Positions 34,268-44,475 of a stretch of DNA of 64,000 nucleotides are shown here, one piece after another. The DNA comes from Pseudomonas sp. 30_B (GTDB lineage Bacteria > Pseudomonadota > Gammaproteobacteria > Pseudomonadales > Pseudomonadaceae): the NCBI RefSeq assembly GCF_017491605.1, contig NZ_JAFGYY010000023.1, positions 1 through 64,000 on the forward strand, in the 5' to 3' direction. Numbering within the stretch: the first letter of the stretch is position 1; every line of letters begins with the position of its first letter. Below the pieces are notes generated by a model. That model was not told the DNA's origin. It made no database searches and was given only the letters and a program-made list of their open reading frames with translations. Both the position numbers and the translations under genes were made by a program.

Positions 34268-35272
34268 TCAGTTGCGACGAAAGGCGGCGAAAGCTGCGAC
34301 GATACGCGGAATATCCGCCGATTTCACGTCGAGATGCGTGACCAGCCGCAGGCGTGCCGCCGGGCTGACCCGAATGCCGCGCTCGGCAAGGTGAGTCGCC
34401 AGCGCGCCGGCCTGCTCACCGAGGCCGACGTAGACCATGCTGGTCTGTACCGGCTCGATGGCATAGCCCAGTTCGGCCAGACCACGGCCCAGCGCCTCGG
34501 CATTGGCGTGATCCTCGGCCAGGCGCTCGACCTGGTGGTCCAGCGCATACAACCCCGCGGCCGCCAGGCCGCCGGCCTGACGCATGCCACCGCCGACCAT
34601 CTTGCGCAGACGGCGCGCCCGGCCGATCAGCTCGGCATCGCCACACAGCACCGAACCCACCGGCGCGCCCAGCCCCTTGGACAGGCACACGGAAACGGAG
34701 TCGAAGTGGCGGGTGATCTCGCGGGCGTCCACACCCAGCTTCACCGCTGCGTTGTACAGGCGCGCACCGTCCAGGTGCAGGGCCAGGCCACGGCGGCGGG
34801 TCATTTCTCGCGCGGCGGCGAGATAGGCCTGGGGCAGCACCTTGCCCTGCATGGTGTTTTCCAGCGCCAGCAGGCGGGTGCGGGCGAAGTGGAAGTCGTC
34901 CTGCTTGATGGCCGCCTCGACCTTGGCCAGGTCGAGCGAACCGTCGGCTTCGCCATCGAGGGGTTGCGGCTGGATGGAGCCGAGGACTGCAGCGCCACCG
35001 CCTTCGTATTTATAGGTGTGCGCCTGCTGGCCGACGATGTACTCGTCGCCCCGGCCGCAGTGGGCCATCAGGCCGAGCAGGTTGCTCATGGTGCCGGTGG
35101 GCACGAACAGCGCGGCGGCGAACCCCAGGCGCTCGGCCAGGGACGCTTCGAGGCGGTTGACGGTGGGGTCTTCGCCATACACGTCATCGCCCAGTTCGGC
35201 GCGCGCCATGGCCTCGCGCATCCCGGCGGTGGGCAGGGTCACGGTGTCGCTGCGAAGGTCGATGATGGACAT
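34268..35272 (-). CDS. ltaE: Low-specificity L-threonine aldolase
   Basis: A 334-residue PLP enzyme that cleaves threonine and related beta-hydroxy amino acids to glycine and an aldehyde. It begins MSIIDLRSDTVTLPTAGM; the PLP lysine lies in SVCLSKGLGAPVGSVL, and HLDGARLYNAAV is typical. Start MSIID at 35272 is preferred to the upstream ATG at 35290. In P. aeruginosa it likewise lies between aruE and alaS. Confidence 0.93.
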   Translation of the reverse strand: MSIIDLRSDTVTLPTAGMREAMARAELGDDVYGEDPTVNRLEASLAERLGFAAALFVPTGTMSNLLGLMAHCGRGDEYIVGQQAHTYKYEGGGAAVLGSIQPQPLDGEADGSLDLAKVEAAIKQDDFHFARTRLLALENTMQGKVLPQAYLAAAREMTRRRGLALHLDGARLYNAAVKLGVDAREITRHFDSVSVCLSKGLGAPVGSVLCGDAELIGRARRLRKMVGGGMRQAGGLAAAGLYALDHQVERLAEDHANAEALGRGLAELGYAIEPVQTSMVYVGLGEQAGALATHLAERGIRVSPAARLRLVTHLDVKSADIPRIVAAFAAFRRN

Positions 35273-35346
35273 GGCGGGCTCCTCGGGCATCAGGCGGAAA
35301 GGCCGATGCTAAGCGCTCGCCAGTGGCGGGACAAGGGTTGGATAAC

Positions 35347-35424
35347 TGTAGGAGCGAGCTTGCTCGCGAACCGCCCAGCGCAGGAGCCGCCGACAATTCC
35401 GTTCGCGAGCAAGCTCGCTCCTAC
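35347..35424. repeat. REP pair between ltaE and aruE
   Basis: TGTAGGAGCGAGCTTGCTCG and its complement face each other with about 30 bases between. It ends the aru operon transcript region. Confidence 0.9.
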
Positions 35425-35439
35425 GAGAGCAAAAAGCGG

Positions 35440-36438
35440 TCAGAGCTCGGTGGGGACGACCAGGATGCCGGCACGCAATCCGTTCTTCACCCGAGGGTTG
35501 GGGAAGATGATCCGTGCGCCCTGCTCTTCCACGATCCAGCGGGTGCCGCCGATGTCCTCGGCGAGCAGGTAGCCCTGATCCAGCTCGGTGAAGTTATCCA
35601 CAGCATCGTCCAGGTGCAGGCGGAAATGGTCACTGTGCTTGATCACCTCGCGGGACACGGCGAACAGCTTGAGGCCGTCGAGATGGCTGCCATCAGCCTC
35701 CGGCGCGTCGCCACGGATCAGGCTTTGCAGCATGCTTTCAAGGCGATCGAGATTGACTGCCTGGTTCTGCCCGAACGGCCGCGCCTTGCCCAGTTCCAGG
35801 GTGAAGGCCTCGGCACCCAGATGGCTGTAGGTGTAGGCGCTGAAGGTAATGCCCGGTTTGCTCTGCAGCAGCACCGCGTCGATGCCGGCGCTGCGCAGAC
35901 GCGCCAGTTCGTCGCGGGAGTGCTGGCGGCCTTCGCTCCAGGGATAGAGGGCGAACTGCTCGATCTTCGAGCCGCGGATAGCGGTGTGCAGGTCGTAGTG
36001 CAGGCGCGTGCGCCCTTCGCGGGCGAAGAACGCAGCGGCCAGGCGCTCCAGCTCGGACGCACGCAGGGCTTCGTTGCCGCTGCCCTCTTCGTGGCGACCG
36101 CAGAACAGGCGGTTGATGTCCTGCTCCAGGTAGCGCTCGCCGCGGCGCATCGCTTCGGGGTTGCCGAGCAGGATCAGGATGCGCACCGCCGGCTTCAGCT
36201 CGCCACGGGCTATACGCTGCACCAGGCGGTCGAGCAGCTCGATGGGCGCGGTCTCGTTGCCATGAATGCCAGCCGAGAGCAGCAGGTCGCCACCCTGGTC
36301 GCGGGTCGTGGACGGGTTGATTTCCAGGGCGCCCTCGGCCAGCCAGTGCAGGCGGGTGCCGTCTGCGGTGAGCTGGATCTTTTCCGTCGGCTCACGGCCG
36401 GCGAGGGTCAGTTCGAGCAGTTTGCCCAGAGCTAGCAT
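35440..36438 (-). CDS. aruE: Succinylglutamate desuccinylase
   Basis: A 332-residue zinc hydrolase, last step of the arginine succinyltransferase pathway: succinylglutamate to glutamate and succinate. Zinc ligands are in SAGIHGNETAPIE (His, Glu) and RLHYDLHTAIRGSK (His). Catalytic Glu lies near FTLELGKARPFG. Last gene of the aruCFGDBE cluster. Start ATG at 36438. Length is normal. Confidence 0.95.
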   Translation of the reverse strand: MLALGKLLELTLAGREPTEKIQLTADGTRLHWLAEGALEINPSTTRDQGGDLLLSAGIHGNETAPIELLDRLVQRIARGELKPAVRILILLGNPEAMRRGERYLEQDINRLFCGRHEEGSGNEALRASELERLAAAFFAREGRTRLHYDLHTAIRGSKIEQFALYPWSEGRQHSRDELARLRSAGIDAVLLQSKPGITFSAYTYSHLGAEAFTLELGKARPFGQNQAVNLDRLESMLQSLIRGDAPEADGSHLDGLKLFAVSREVIKHSDHFRLHLDDAVDNFTELDQGYLLAEDIGGTRWIVEEQGARIIFPNPRVKNGLRAGILVVPTEL

Positions 36439-36488
36439 GCGGACGCCTCCATCAGTCCCACGGCCGGATCGGGCCGTGGACTCCGCGA

Positions 36489-36770
36489 TCAGTGGTGATG
36501 GTCACATCCACAGTCTGGACCATGTTCGTGGACTTCGGCGGCTTCCAGCTCCAGAGTCAGGCCCAGTTGGTTGACTGCCTGCGGGCGCACCACCAGCAGC
36601 GGGATCTCGGTGTCGTCCTCATGGGAGTCGGCGTAGATCACCAAACCGCCCTTGCCATCGGCCTCCAGCCACAGCTCGCGCCCTTCCAGGCGAATGGCCA
36701 GGCGCGCGGTGTGAGTCTCGCGGCGCTCGCCCTTGTTGTCTTCGAGAATCAGCGGGAGGCTTTCGGTCAT
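36489..36770 (-). CDS. Conserved hypothetical protein within the aru operon
   Basis: A 93-residue protein between aruB and aruE, matching the small conserved gene at the same place in P. aeruginosa (PA0900 by my recollection). The end HEHGPDCGCDHHH is rich in His and Cys and looks like a metal-binding tail. The middle resembles a small beta-barrel (LAIRLEGRELWLEADGKGGL). A role as metal donor for the zinc enzyme AruE is only a guess. Confidence 0.85.
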   Translation of the reverse strand: MTESLPLILEDNKGERRETHTARLAIRLEGRELWLEADGKGGLVIYADSHEDDTEIPLLVVRPQAVNQLGLTLELEAAEVHEHGPDCGCDHHH

Positions 36771-36779
36771 GTCAGTTAC

Positions 36780-38126
36780 TCAAATCTGCTGGAAGGGATA
36801 AACCGAGCCCAGTTTAAGGATCTGGGTCAATTCATCCAACGCCGTACGGCACTCGATGAGCAGTTGCGGGTCGGCCAGATCGGACTCGGACAGCCGATCA
36901 CGGTAGTGCTTGTCGACCCAGGTGACCAGCGTGTCGTGCAGGGTCGGGGTCATGATCACGCCCGGATTGACCGCCGCCAGCTCCTTGTCGGTCAGCGCCA
37001 CGCGCAGGCGCAGGCAGGCAGGGCCGCCGCCGTTCTGCATGCTCTGCTTGAGATCGAACACCTTCACCTCGCGGATCGGGCCGTCCTCGCTGGTCAGGCG
37101 CGACAGGTAGTTCCACACGCGCTCGTTCTTGCGGCACTCCTCCGGGACGATCAGCAGCATGTTGCCGTCCGCGCGAGTCAGCAGCTGGCTGTTGAACAGG
37201 TAGGACTTCACCGCGTCCTCGACCGTGACCTGGTCGCGCGGCACGCACACGGCCTGGAAGCGACCGCCACGGCGACCCAGCTTGTCGTGCAGCTCGGCGA
37301 GCACGCGCTCGGTGTCGAGGAAGGCATCTTCGTGGTAGAACAGCACTTCGCCGTTGCCCACTGCGATCACGTCGTTGTGGAACACGCCCTGGTCGATCAC
37401 CGCCGGGTTCTGCTGGGCGTAGACCACGCCGTCATCGCTCAGGCCGTGCAGGCGGGCCACCGCCTGGCAGGCTTCCAGGGTCTGCCGCGCCGGGTAGCGC
37501 TGCGGCGCCGGGAAGCGGCTGTCGAAGGCACTGCGACCGAACACGAAGAACTCCACGCCGGCTTCGCCATAGGACTTGCAGAAGCGCGTGTGGTTGGCCG
37601 CGCCCTCGTCGCCGAACTGGGCGACCGCCGGCAGAGCGGCGTGGTGGGCGAAGTGCTTCTCGTCGTTGAACATCGCCGCGAGGATACGGCTGGTCTGCGG
37701 ATGCTCGATGGAGCGGTGGAACTTGCAGTTCAGGTTGGCGGCGGTGAAATGCACGCGGCCATCGGCGGTATCGGCGCCGGGGCTGACGGTGGCCGCGTTG
37801 GCGGTCCACATGCAGGACGCCGAACTGGTGGCGGCGAGCAGCGGCATGGCCTCCTTGGCAGCCTTGGCGATGACCTCGGCGTCGGTGCCGGAGAAGCCCA
37901 GGGCGCGCAGCGAGGCGACGGCCGGGCGTTCCTGCGGGGCGAATACGCCCTGCTTGAAGCCCATCTCCATCAGCGCCTTCATCTTCGACAGGCCCTGCTT
38001 CGCCGCTTCGCGCGGGTTGGACGCCGCCTGGCTGTTGCTCTGCGAAGCAACGTTGCCGTAGGACAGGCCACCGTAGTTGTGGGTCGGTCCGACCAGACCA
38101 TCGAAGTTCATTTCATAGGCGGTCAT
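36780..38126 (-). CDS. aruB: N-succinylarginine dihydrolase
   Basis: A 448-residue enzyme of the amidinotransferase-fold family that converts succinylarginine to succinylornithine, CO2 and ammonia. Begins MTAYEMNFDGLVGPTHNYGG; catalytic features include FHNDVIAVGN and NGGGPACLRLRV (Cys). The ATG at 38126 overlaps the TGA of aruD, so the two are coupled; a GTG one codon before is also possible. Confidence 0.95.
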   Translation of the reverse strand: MTAYEMNFDGLVGPTHNYGGLSYGNVASQSNSQAASNPREAAKQGLSKMKALMEMGFKQGVFAPQERPAVASLRALGFSGTDAEVIAKAAKEAMPLLAATSSASCMWTANAATVSPGADTADGRVHFTAANLNCKFHRSIEHPQTSRILAAMFNDEKHFAHHAALPAVAQFGDEGAANHTRFCKSYGEAGVEFFVFGRSAFDSRFPAPQRYPARQTLEACQAVARLHGLSDDGVVYAQQNPAVIDQGVFHNDVIAVGNGEVLFYHEDAFLDTERVLAELHDKLGRRGGRFQAVCVPRDQVTVEDAVKSYLFNSQLLTRADGNMLLIVPEECRKNERVWNYLSRLTSEDGPIREVKVFDLKQSMQNGGGPACLRLRVALTDKELAAVNPGVIMTPTLHDTLVTWVDKHYRDRLSESDLADPQLLIECRTALDELTQILKLGSVYPFQQI

Positions 38127-39589
38127 CACAGGCTCACTCCCGGGGTCAGGGTTGCAGGCAGGCTCAAGCTTTCGCTTTCCAGCGAGGCGACCGGATAGGC
38201 GCAGTAGTCGGCCGCGTAGTAGGCGCTCGGGCGATGGTTGCCCGAGGCGCCAATGCCGCCGAAGGGCGCACTGCTGGCGGCGCCGGTCAGTTGTTTGTTC
38301 CAGTTGACGATGCCGGCGCGGCTCTCGATGAGGAAGTCCTCATAGCGCTCGCGGGAATCCGACAGCAGGCCGGCGGCCAGGCCGTACTGGGTGGCATTGG
38401 CTTCGCGCACGGCGGCGTCGAAGTCGGCATAGCGGATCACCTGCAGCAGCGGGCCGAAGAATTCTTCGTCCGGGCGCTCGGCCACGGCGGTGACATCGAG
38501 GATGCCCGGCGTCAGCAGCGCGGCACCGGCCAGCGGCTGGGTCATCGCCAGCAGCGGCTTGGCGCCCTTGGCCAGCAGTTGCTCCTGGGCCTTGATCAGG
38601 TGTTCGGCGGCGGCAAGCGAGATCACCGAGCCCATGAAAGGCGCCGGTTGCTCGTCGAAGCGGCCGACCTTGATGGTCGAGGCCACGGCCACCAGGCGCT
38701 CGATCAGCGCGTCGCCCCAGGTGCCCTGCGGTACCAGCAGGCGGCGGGCGCAGGTGCAGCGCTGGCCGGCGGAAATGAAGGCGGACTGGATGATGGTGTA
38801 GACGGCGGCGTCCACGTCTTGCACTTCGTCGACCACCAGCGGGTTATTGCCGCCCATCTCCAGCGCCAGGATCTTCTGCGGACGGCCGCCGAACTGGCTG
38901 TGCAGCAGGTTGCCGGTACGGCTGGAGCCGGTGAAGAACAGGCCGTCGATGTCGTCGTTGCCAGCCAGTGCCACGCCGGTGTCGCGGGCGCCCTGCACCA
39001 GATTGATCACGCCGGCGGGAATGCCCGACTCGATCCAGGCCTGCAGGGTCAGCTCGGCGACCTTCGGGGTCAACTCGCTGGGCTTGAACACCACGGCATT
39101 CCCTGCCAGCAGGGCCGGCACGATATGGCCGTTGGGCAGGTGGCCAGGGAAGTTGTACGGGCCGAACACGGCGACCACGCCATGGGGCTTGTGGCGCAGC
39201 ACGGCGGTGGCGTCGGCCAGCGGGCCACTCTTCTCGCCGGTACGTTCACGGAAGGCCTGAACCGAGATGGCGACCTTGTTGACCATGCTGGTCACTTCGG
39301 TGGCGGCTTCCCACAGCGGCTTGCCGGTTTCCTCGCCGATGGCGCGGGCCAGTTCCTCGGAGCGCCCCTTGAGGGCAGCGGCGAAGCGCTCCAGCACGGC
39401 AATGCGCTCTTCCACCGGGCGACGGGCCCAGGCCGGGAAAGCGGCGCGTGCGGCGGCAACGGCGGCGCCGACCTGCGCGGCCGAGGCGGCGCGGCCGCTC
39501 CAGACCACGGTCTGGCTGACCGGGCAGAGGGACTCCAGCGACTCGCCTTCGCCCGCCAGCCACTGGCCGGCAATGTAGTGGGTATTCAT
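38126..39589 (-). CDS. aruD: Succinylglutamic semialdehyde dehydrogenase
   Basis: A 487-residue NAD-dependent aldehyde dehydrogenase oxidising succinylglutamate semialdehyde. Catalytic Cys in ISAGQRCTCARR, Glu in LALEMGGNNPLV, and FTGSSRTGNLL for NAD binding. Two tandem ATGs occur (39592, 39589); the second gives the usual MNTHYIAGQW start with GGGGAG seven bases upstream. aruG precedes it after 28 bp. Confidence 0.96.
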   Translation of the reverse strand: MNTHYIAGQWLAGEGESLESLCPVSQTVVWSGRAASAAQVGAAVAAARAAFPAWARRPVEERIAVLERFAAALKGRSEELARAIGEETGKPLWEAATEVTSMVNKVAISVQAFRERTGEKSGPLADATAVLRHKPHGVVAVFGPYNFPGHLPNGHIVPALLAGNAVVFKPSELTPKVAELTLQAWIESGIPAGVINLVQGARDTGVALAGNDDIDGLFFTGSSRTGNLLHSQFGGRPQKILALEMGGNNPLVVDEVQDVDAAVYTIIQSAFISAGQRCTCARRLLVPQGTWGDALIERLVAVASTIKVGRFDEQPAPFMGSVISLAAAEHLIKAQEQLLAKGAKPLLAMTQPLAGAALLTPGILDVTAVAERPDEEFFGPLLQVIRYADFDAAVREANATQYGLAAGLLSDSRERYEDFLIESRAGIVNWNKQLTGAASSAPFGGIGASGNHRPSAYYAADYCAYPVASLESESLSLPATLTPGVSL

Positions 39590-39617
39590 CATCAGACTCC
39601 CCTGACGCCTCGCGGCA

Positions 39618-40637
39618 TCAGTTGCGTTTTCCGGAGAGAGGCACCGCGCGGACCGAAGCCCCGGCGGACAGGCGCAGGCGCTTGGCGGTCAGCGCGTCGA
39701 CCACCAGCGAGCCGGCAGCCACGCGCGCCGGAGCCGCGGTGATGCGGCTTTCCTCGCGCTTGCGGTTGTGAATCAGGAAGGGTTCGGCGTCGTCGCCCGG
39801 CGTACCGATGGCCAGCACCAGGGTCTGGCTGTCGGCGATCGGACGGATCTTGTCGGTCGGCGCCTCGATGGCGGGGCCGGCGTCGAAGATGTCGACATAG
39901 CCCTGGTAGCTGAAGCCTTCGGCCTTGAGCATGGCCAGCGCCGGCTCGGTGTCCGGGTGTACGCGGCCGATCACCGCGCGCGCCTCTTCCGAGAGGAAGC
40001 AGGTGTAGAGCGGGAACTTGGGCATCAGCTCGGCGATGAAGGACTTGTTGCCCACGCCGGTCAGGTAGTCGGCCTGGCTGAACTCCATCTTGAAGAAGTG
40101 CCGGCCCAGGCTCTCCCAGAACGGCGAGCGGCCTTCGCTGTCGGACATGCCGCGCATCTCGGCGATCACCTTGTCACCGAAGAGTTCGCGGAACTCGGCG
40201 ATGAACAGGAAACGCGCCTTGGACAGCAGACGGCCATTGAGGCCGGTGCGGTGGTCGGCATGCAGGAACAGCGAGCACAGCTCGGACTGACCAGTGAGGT
40301 CGTTGGCAAGGAACAGCGTAGGAATCTCGCGGTGGATACCCAGTTCCTGGGAGGCGCTGACGGTCAGGCCGACACGGTAGTTGTACCAGGGCTCGCGCAG
40401 GCCGACGGCGCCGGCCACGGCGGAAATCCCCACCACCTTGCCGTCGTCATCCTCGAGGACGAACAGGTAGTCGGCGTCGGCACGCTCGGCCTCGCCACGG
40501 AAGGCCTTCTCGGCCCAGCTGACGCGGTGCTGCAGGCGCTGCTCGTTGGCCGGCAGGGTGGTCAGGCCGGTGCCGGTGCTGCGGGCCAGGTCGAACAGGG
40601 CCGGAAGGTCGGCGCTGGTTACGGGACGGACGATCAT
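39618..40637 (-). CDS. aruG: Arginine/ornithine N-succinyltransferase, beta subunit
   Basis: A 339-residue AstA-family acyltransferase that transfers succinyl from succinyl-CoA to arginine. Begins MIVRPVTSADLPALFDLARS. Shared AstA motifs include LANDLTGQSELCSLFL and EMRGMSDSEGRSPFWESLGR. It pairs with aruF, 11 bp upstream, as a heteromer. Start ATG at 40637. Confidence 0.95.
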   Translation of the reverse strand: MIVRPVTSADLPALFDLARSTGTGLTTLPANEQRLQHRVSWAEKAFRGEAERADADYLFVLEDDDGKVVGISAVAGAVGLREPWYNYRVGLTVSASQELGIHREIPTLFLANDLTGQSELCSLFLHADHRTGLNGRLLSKARFLFIAEFRELFGDKVIAEMRGMSDSEGRSPFWESLGRHFFKMEFSQADYLTGVGNKSFIAELMPKFPLYTCFLSEEARAVIGRVHPDTEPALAMLKAEGFSYQGYVDIFDAGPAIEAPTDKIRPIADSQTLVLAIGTPGDDAEPFLIHNRKREESRITAAPARVAAGSLVVDALTAKRLRLSAGASVRAVPLSGKRN

Positions 40638-40648
40638 GTTCTCTCCCC

Positions 40649-41665
40649 TCAGATCGCGACCAGGCGCACGCTGGCGCCCTCGCCGACGCCCAGGGCGTCA
40701 GCGGCTTCCTGGTTCAGGGTCACCGGCTTGCCGGGTGCCCAGTCGAGTTCGGCGACGATGGCGCGGAAGTCCTGCAGCTGGCCGTTGGTGACCAGGTAGC
40801 CGCGATTCCCCTTGCCGCCTTCGCCGATACGCACCGGTACCTGCCGGCTCTGGGCGATGGAACGGATGCTGGAGATGGGCGCGTGCAGGGTCGGGCCGCC
40901 GTCGAAGATGTCGATGTAGTTGTCGGACTCGAAGCCGTCGCGCATCAGGATGTCGAAGGTGATCTGCGCACGCGGGTGCACCTGGCCCATGGACTCCTGC
41001 GCCTCGTCCGGCAGCAGCGGCACGTAGATCGGGTAGTGCGGCATCAGCTCGGCGAGGAAGGTGCGGCTCTTCAGGCCCGAAAGCCTCTCGGCCTCGGAGT
41101 AGTCGAGGTCGAAGAAGTTGCGGCCGATGGCGTTCCAGAACGGCGATTGGCCCTGGTCGTCGCTGTAGCCGACGATTTCCACCACCACTGCGTCGGCGAA
41201 GCGCTCCGGATGGCTGGCCATGAACAGCAGGCGGCCGCGGGAGTTGAGCTCGGCGACCGGCGTGTTCACCAGGTCGCGCTCGACGTAGAAGCTGGTCAGC
41301 AAGCTGTTGCCGGTGAGGTCGTGGCACAGCGAGAGGACGTGGATCTTGTTGTGGATCTTCAGCTCGCGGGAAGCGTGCACGAAGGTCTCGTTGCGGAAGC
41401 TGTAGAACGGCTCGGAGAAGCCGGCCGACGCGACGATCGCCGAGCAGCCGACCAGGCGACCGCTGAGGCTGTCTTCCAGCACGAAGAAATAGCTCTCTTC
41501 ACCGTTGAAGCTCACTTCGGCGGCGAACGAGGCCTCCGAGGCAAGGATCTTTTCCCGCAGACGTTCCGCGTCGTCCGGCAGCGACGTGACGCCGACCGGG
41601 CTGTCCGCGGCGAGACGCTGCACCTGCTGCAGGTCGGCCACTTGGGCGGGGCGCATCACCAGCAT
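40649..41665 (-). CDS. aruF: Arginine/ornithine N-succinyltransferase, alpha subunit
   Basis: A 338-residue paralogue of AruG with the same fold. Motifs: SLCHDLTGNSLLTSFYV and VGYSDDQGQSPFWNAIGR, and the lid-like region PHYPIYVPLLPDEAQ. It starts MLVMRPAQVADLQQ at 41665; an inner Met is at residue 4. It follows aruC after a 153-bp gap with a strong hairpin. Confidence 0.95.
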   Translation of the reverse strand: MLVMRPAQVADLQQVQRLAADSPVGVTSLPDDAERLREKILASEASFAAEVSFNGEESYFFVLEDSLSGRLVGCSAIVASAGFSEPFYSFRNETFVHASRELKIHNKIHVLSLCHDLTGNSLLTSFYVERDLVNTPVAELNSRGRLLFMASHPERFADAVVVEIVGYSDDQGQSPFWNAIGRNFFDLDYSEAERLSGLKSRTFLAELMPHYPIYVPLLPDEAQESMGQVHPRAQITFDILMRDGFESDNYIDIFDGGPTLHAPISSIRSIAQSRQVPVRIGEGGKGNRGYLVTNGQLQDFRAIVAELDWAPGKPVTLNQEAADALGVGEGASVRLVAI

Positions 41666-41748
41666 GGCGTCACTCCTCTAACCAGACAAAAGTTCATGAT
41701 TCGCGGGCGCGACACAACCTGTGCCGCACTCACCAGGGCATTCGGAAG

Positions 41749-41772
41749 ACCGGCCGGGGTGTCCCGGCCGGT
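41749..41772 (-). terminator. Ten-pair hairpin between aruC and aruF
   Basis: ACCGGCCGGG pairs perfectly with CCCGGCCGGT around GTGT. No T tract follows on the minus strand, so it probably stabilises or attenuates the operon mRNA. Confidence 0.6.
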
Positions 41773-41818
41773 GGCGCGGCGAAATCGCTCCGCCGCAGAT
41801 TCAGCTTAGTCGCAGCTG

Positions 41819-43039
<1,221 letters not shown>

Positions 43040-43107
43040 CGGTGTTCTCCTGCCTGGTTGAGGCGGCTATCGTTGGAAGGATTGTAGGGACGATTGTCGG
43101 GTCGGCA

Positions 43108-43174
43108 TTGTCGCCATGCGACAACTTGTTATAGCGCCAACCCGCGGATTGCCGAGCTTTATGGAAATGCGACA
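43108..43174 (-). promoter_or_regulatory. Two ArgR half-site matches before aruC
   Basis: On the minus strand TGTCGC-N8-AA occurs at 43159-43174 and at 43108-43123. This is the half-site pattern described for the P. aeruginosa ArgR. Spacing here is 51 bp, wider than a standard pair, so an intermediate weaker half-site may be present. Confidence 0.65.
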
Positions 43175-43286
43175 GAAAGCGTCGGGAAGGCGCAGTGTAA
43201 GGCCTGCGGACTGCTGCGGGTACACGGGGACGTGGAATTTGTTCGCGTGGCGAATGAACGGTCAGAAATAAAGCAGAGGGAGTTTT

Positions 43287-43441
43287 CGTAGGAGCGAGCT
43301 TGCTCGCGAACCGCTTTAAACCGGCGTATCCGACAAGATTGTTCGCATTTACGGCAGGAGACTCGTAGGGCGCATAACGCGCCAGCGTTATCCGCCGCGG
43401 CCACAGCGGCGGATAACCTGTTCCAGGTTAGCCGCCCTACG
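43287..43441. repeat. REP and GGCGGATAACG palindromes between aruC and argR
   Basis: A single GTAGGAGCGAGCTTGCTCG REP at 43287-43311 is followed by a compound palindrome at 43364-43441 that starts CGTAGGGCG and ends CGCCCTACG. Both lie in the 414-bp gap 43040-43453, which has no gene besides the ArgR sites. Confidence 0.85.
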
Positions 43442-43453
43442 AAAAGCGCAGCT

Positions 43454-44437
43454 TCAGCCGCGCTCGGCGACCACCGGAGCAGCCTCGGCGGCGCTCTGCC
43501 CGCGACGCTGGTTGCGGTCTTCGCGCGGGGTCACGCCGAAGAAATTGCGGTAGGCGCTGGAGAAATGCGGACCGCTGGAGAAGCCGCAGGACAGGCCGAT
43601 CTGGATGATCGACTTGCTGGTCTGCATGAGCATCTGCCGCGCGCGGTTCAGGCGCAGTTCCAGGTAGTACTGGCTGGGCACACGGGTCAGGTACTGCTTG
43701 AAGATGCGCTCCAGCTGGCGGCGCGAGACACACACGTGCTGAGCGATCTCGTCGGTGGTCAGCGGCTCCTCGATGTTCGCCTCCATCAGCAGCACCGCCT
43801 GGGTGAGCTTCGGGTGGCTGGAACCGAGGCGGTTCTTCAGCGGGATGCGCTGGCGTTCGGAGCCTTCGCGGATGCGCTCGACCACCAGTTCTTCGGACAC
43901 CGCGCCCGCCAGTTCCGCACCATGGTCGCGGGACAGCACGGCCAGCAGCAGGTCGAGCACCGCCATGCCGCCACAGGCGCTCAGGCGGTCGCGGTCCCAT
44001 TCGAACAGATGGTTGGTGGCGATGACCTTGGGGTAACGCTCGGTGAAGTCGTCGTGCCAGCGCCAGTGCACGGCGGTGCGGTAGCCGTCGAGCAAGCCGA
44101 GCTGCGCCAGCGGGTAGATGCCGGCGGACAGCGCACCGATGCTCACGCCGCTGCGCGACAGCTGCTTGAGCGCGGAGGCCAGCGGTGCGGAGACCGTATG
44201 GGGAACTTCATCGGCGACCAGGAAAATGCGCTGGCACTGCTCCAGCGCTCCGGCCCAGGGCTGCCCCGGCAGGCGCCAGCCGTCGGCCTCGGCGACCGTT
44301 TCGGCGCTCATGAACACCGGATCGTAGAGCGCCTCCGGATGCAGCCGGCGGGCGACCCGCAGGGCCTCCTCGGCCAGTGCCAGGGTCAGCGCGCGGGTGT
44401 GCGGCCAGAGGAGGAATCCGATGCGTTGTGCAGTCAT
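43454..44437 (-). CDS. argR: Arginine regulator ArgR (AraC family)
   Basis: A 327-residue AraC/XylS-type regulator, unlike the ArgR of enterics. Residues 1-190 form a DJ-1/PfpI-like sensing domain (IGALSAGIYPLAQLGLLDGY). The C-terminal domain has two helix-turn-helix units (TTDEIAQHVCVSRRQLERIF and IIQIGLSCGFSSGPHFSSAY). It activates aot and aru genes with arginine. It is the last gene of the aot operon, 38 bp after aotP. Confidence 0.95.
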   Translation of the reverse strand: MTAQRIGFLLWPHTRALTLALAEEALRVARRLHPEALYDPVFMSAETVAEADGWRLPGQPWAGALEQCQRIFLVADEVPHTVSAPLASALKQLSRSGVSIGALSAGIYPLAQLGLLDGYRTAVHWRWHDDFTERYPKVIATNHLFEWDRDRLSACGGMAVLDLLLAVLSRDHGAELAGAVSEELVVERIREGSERQRIPLKNRLGSSHPKLTQAVLLMEANIEEPLTTDEIAQHVCVSRRQLERIFKQYLTRVPSQYYLELRLNRARQMLMQTSKSIIQIGLSCGFSSGPHFSSAYRNFFGVTPREDRNQRRGQSAAEAAPVVAERG

Positions 44438-44475
44438 GCGACGAGGTCACCAGGCGACACGGGATGACAGACAGC

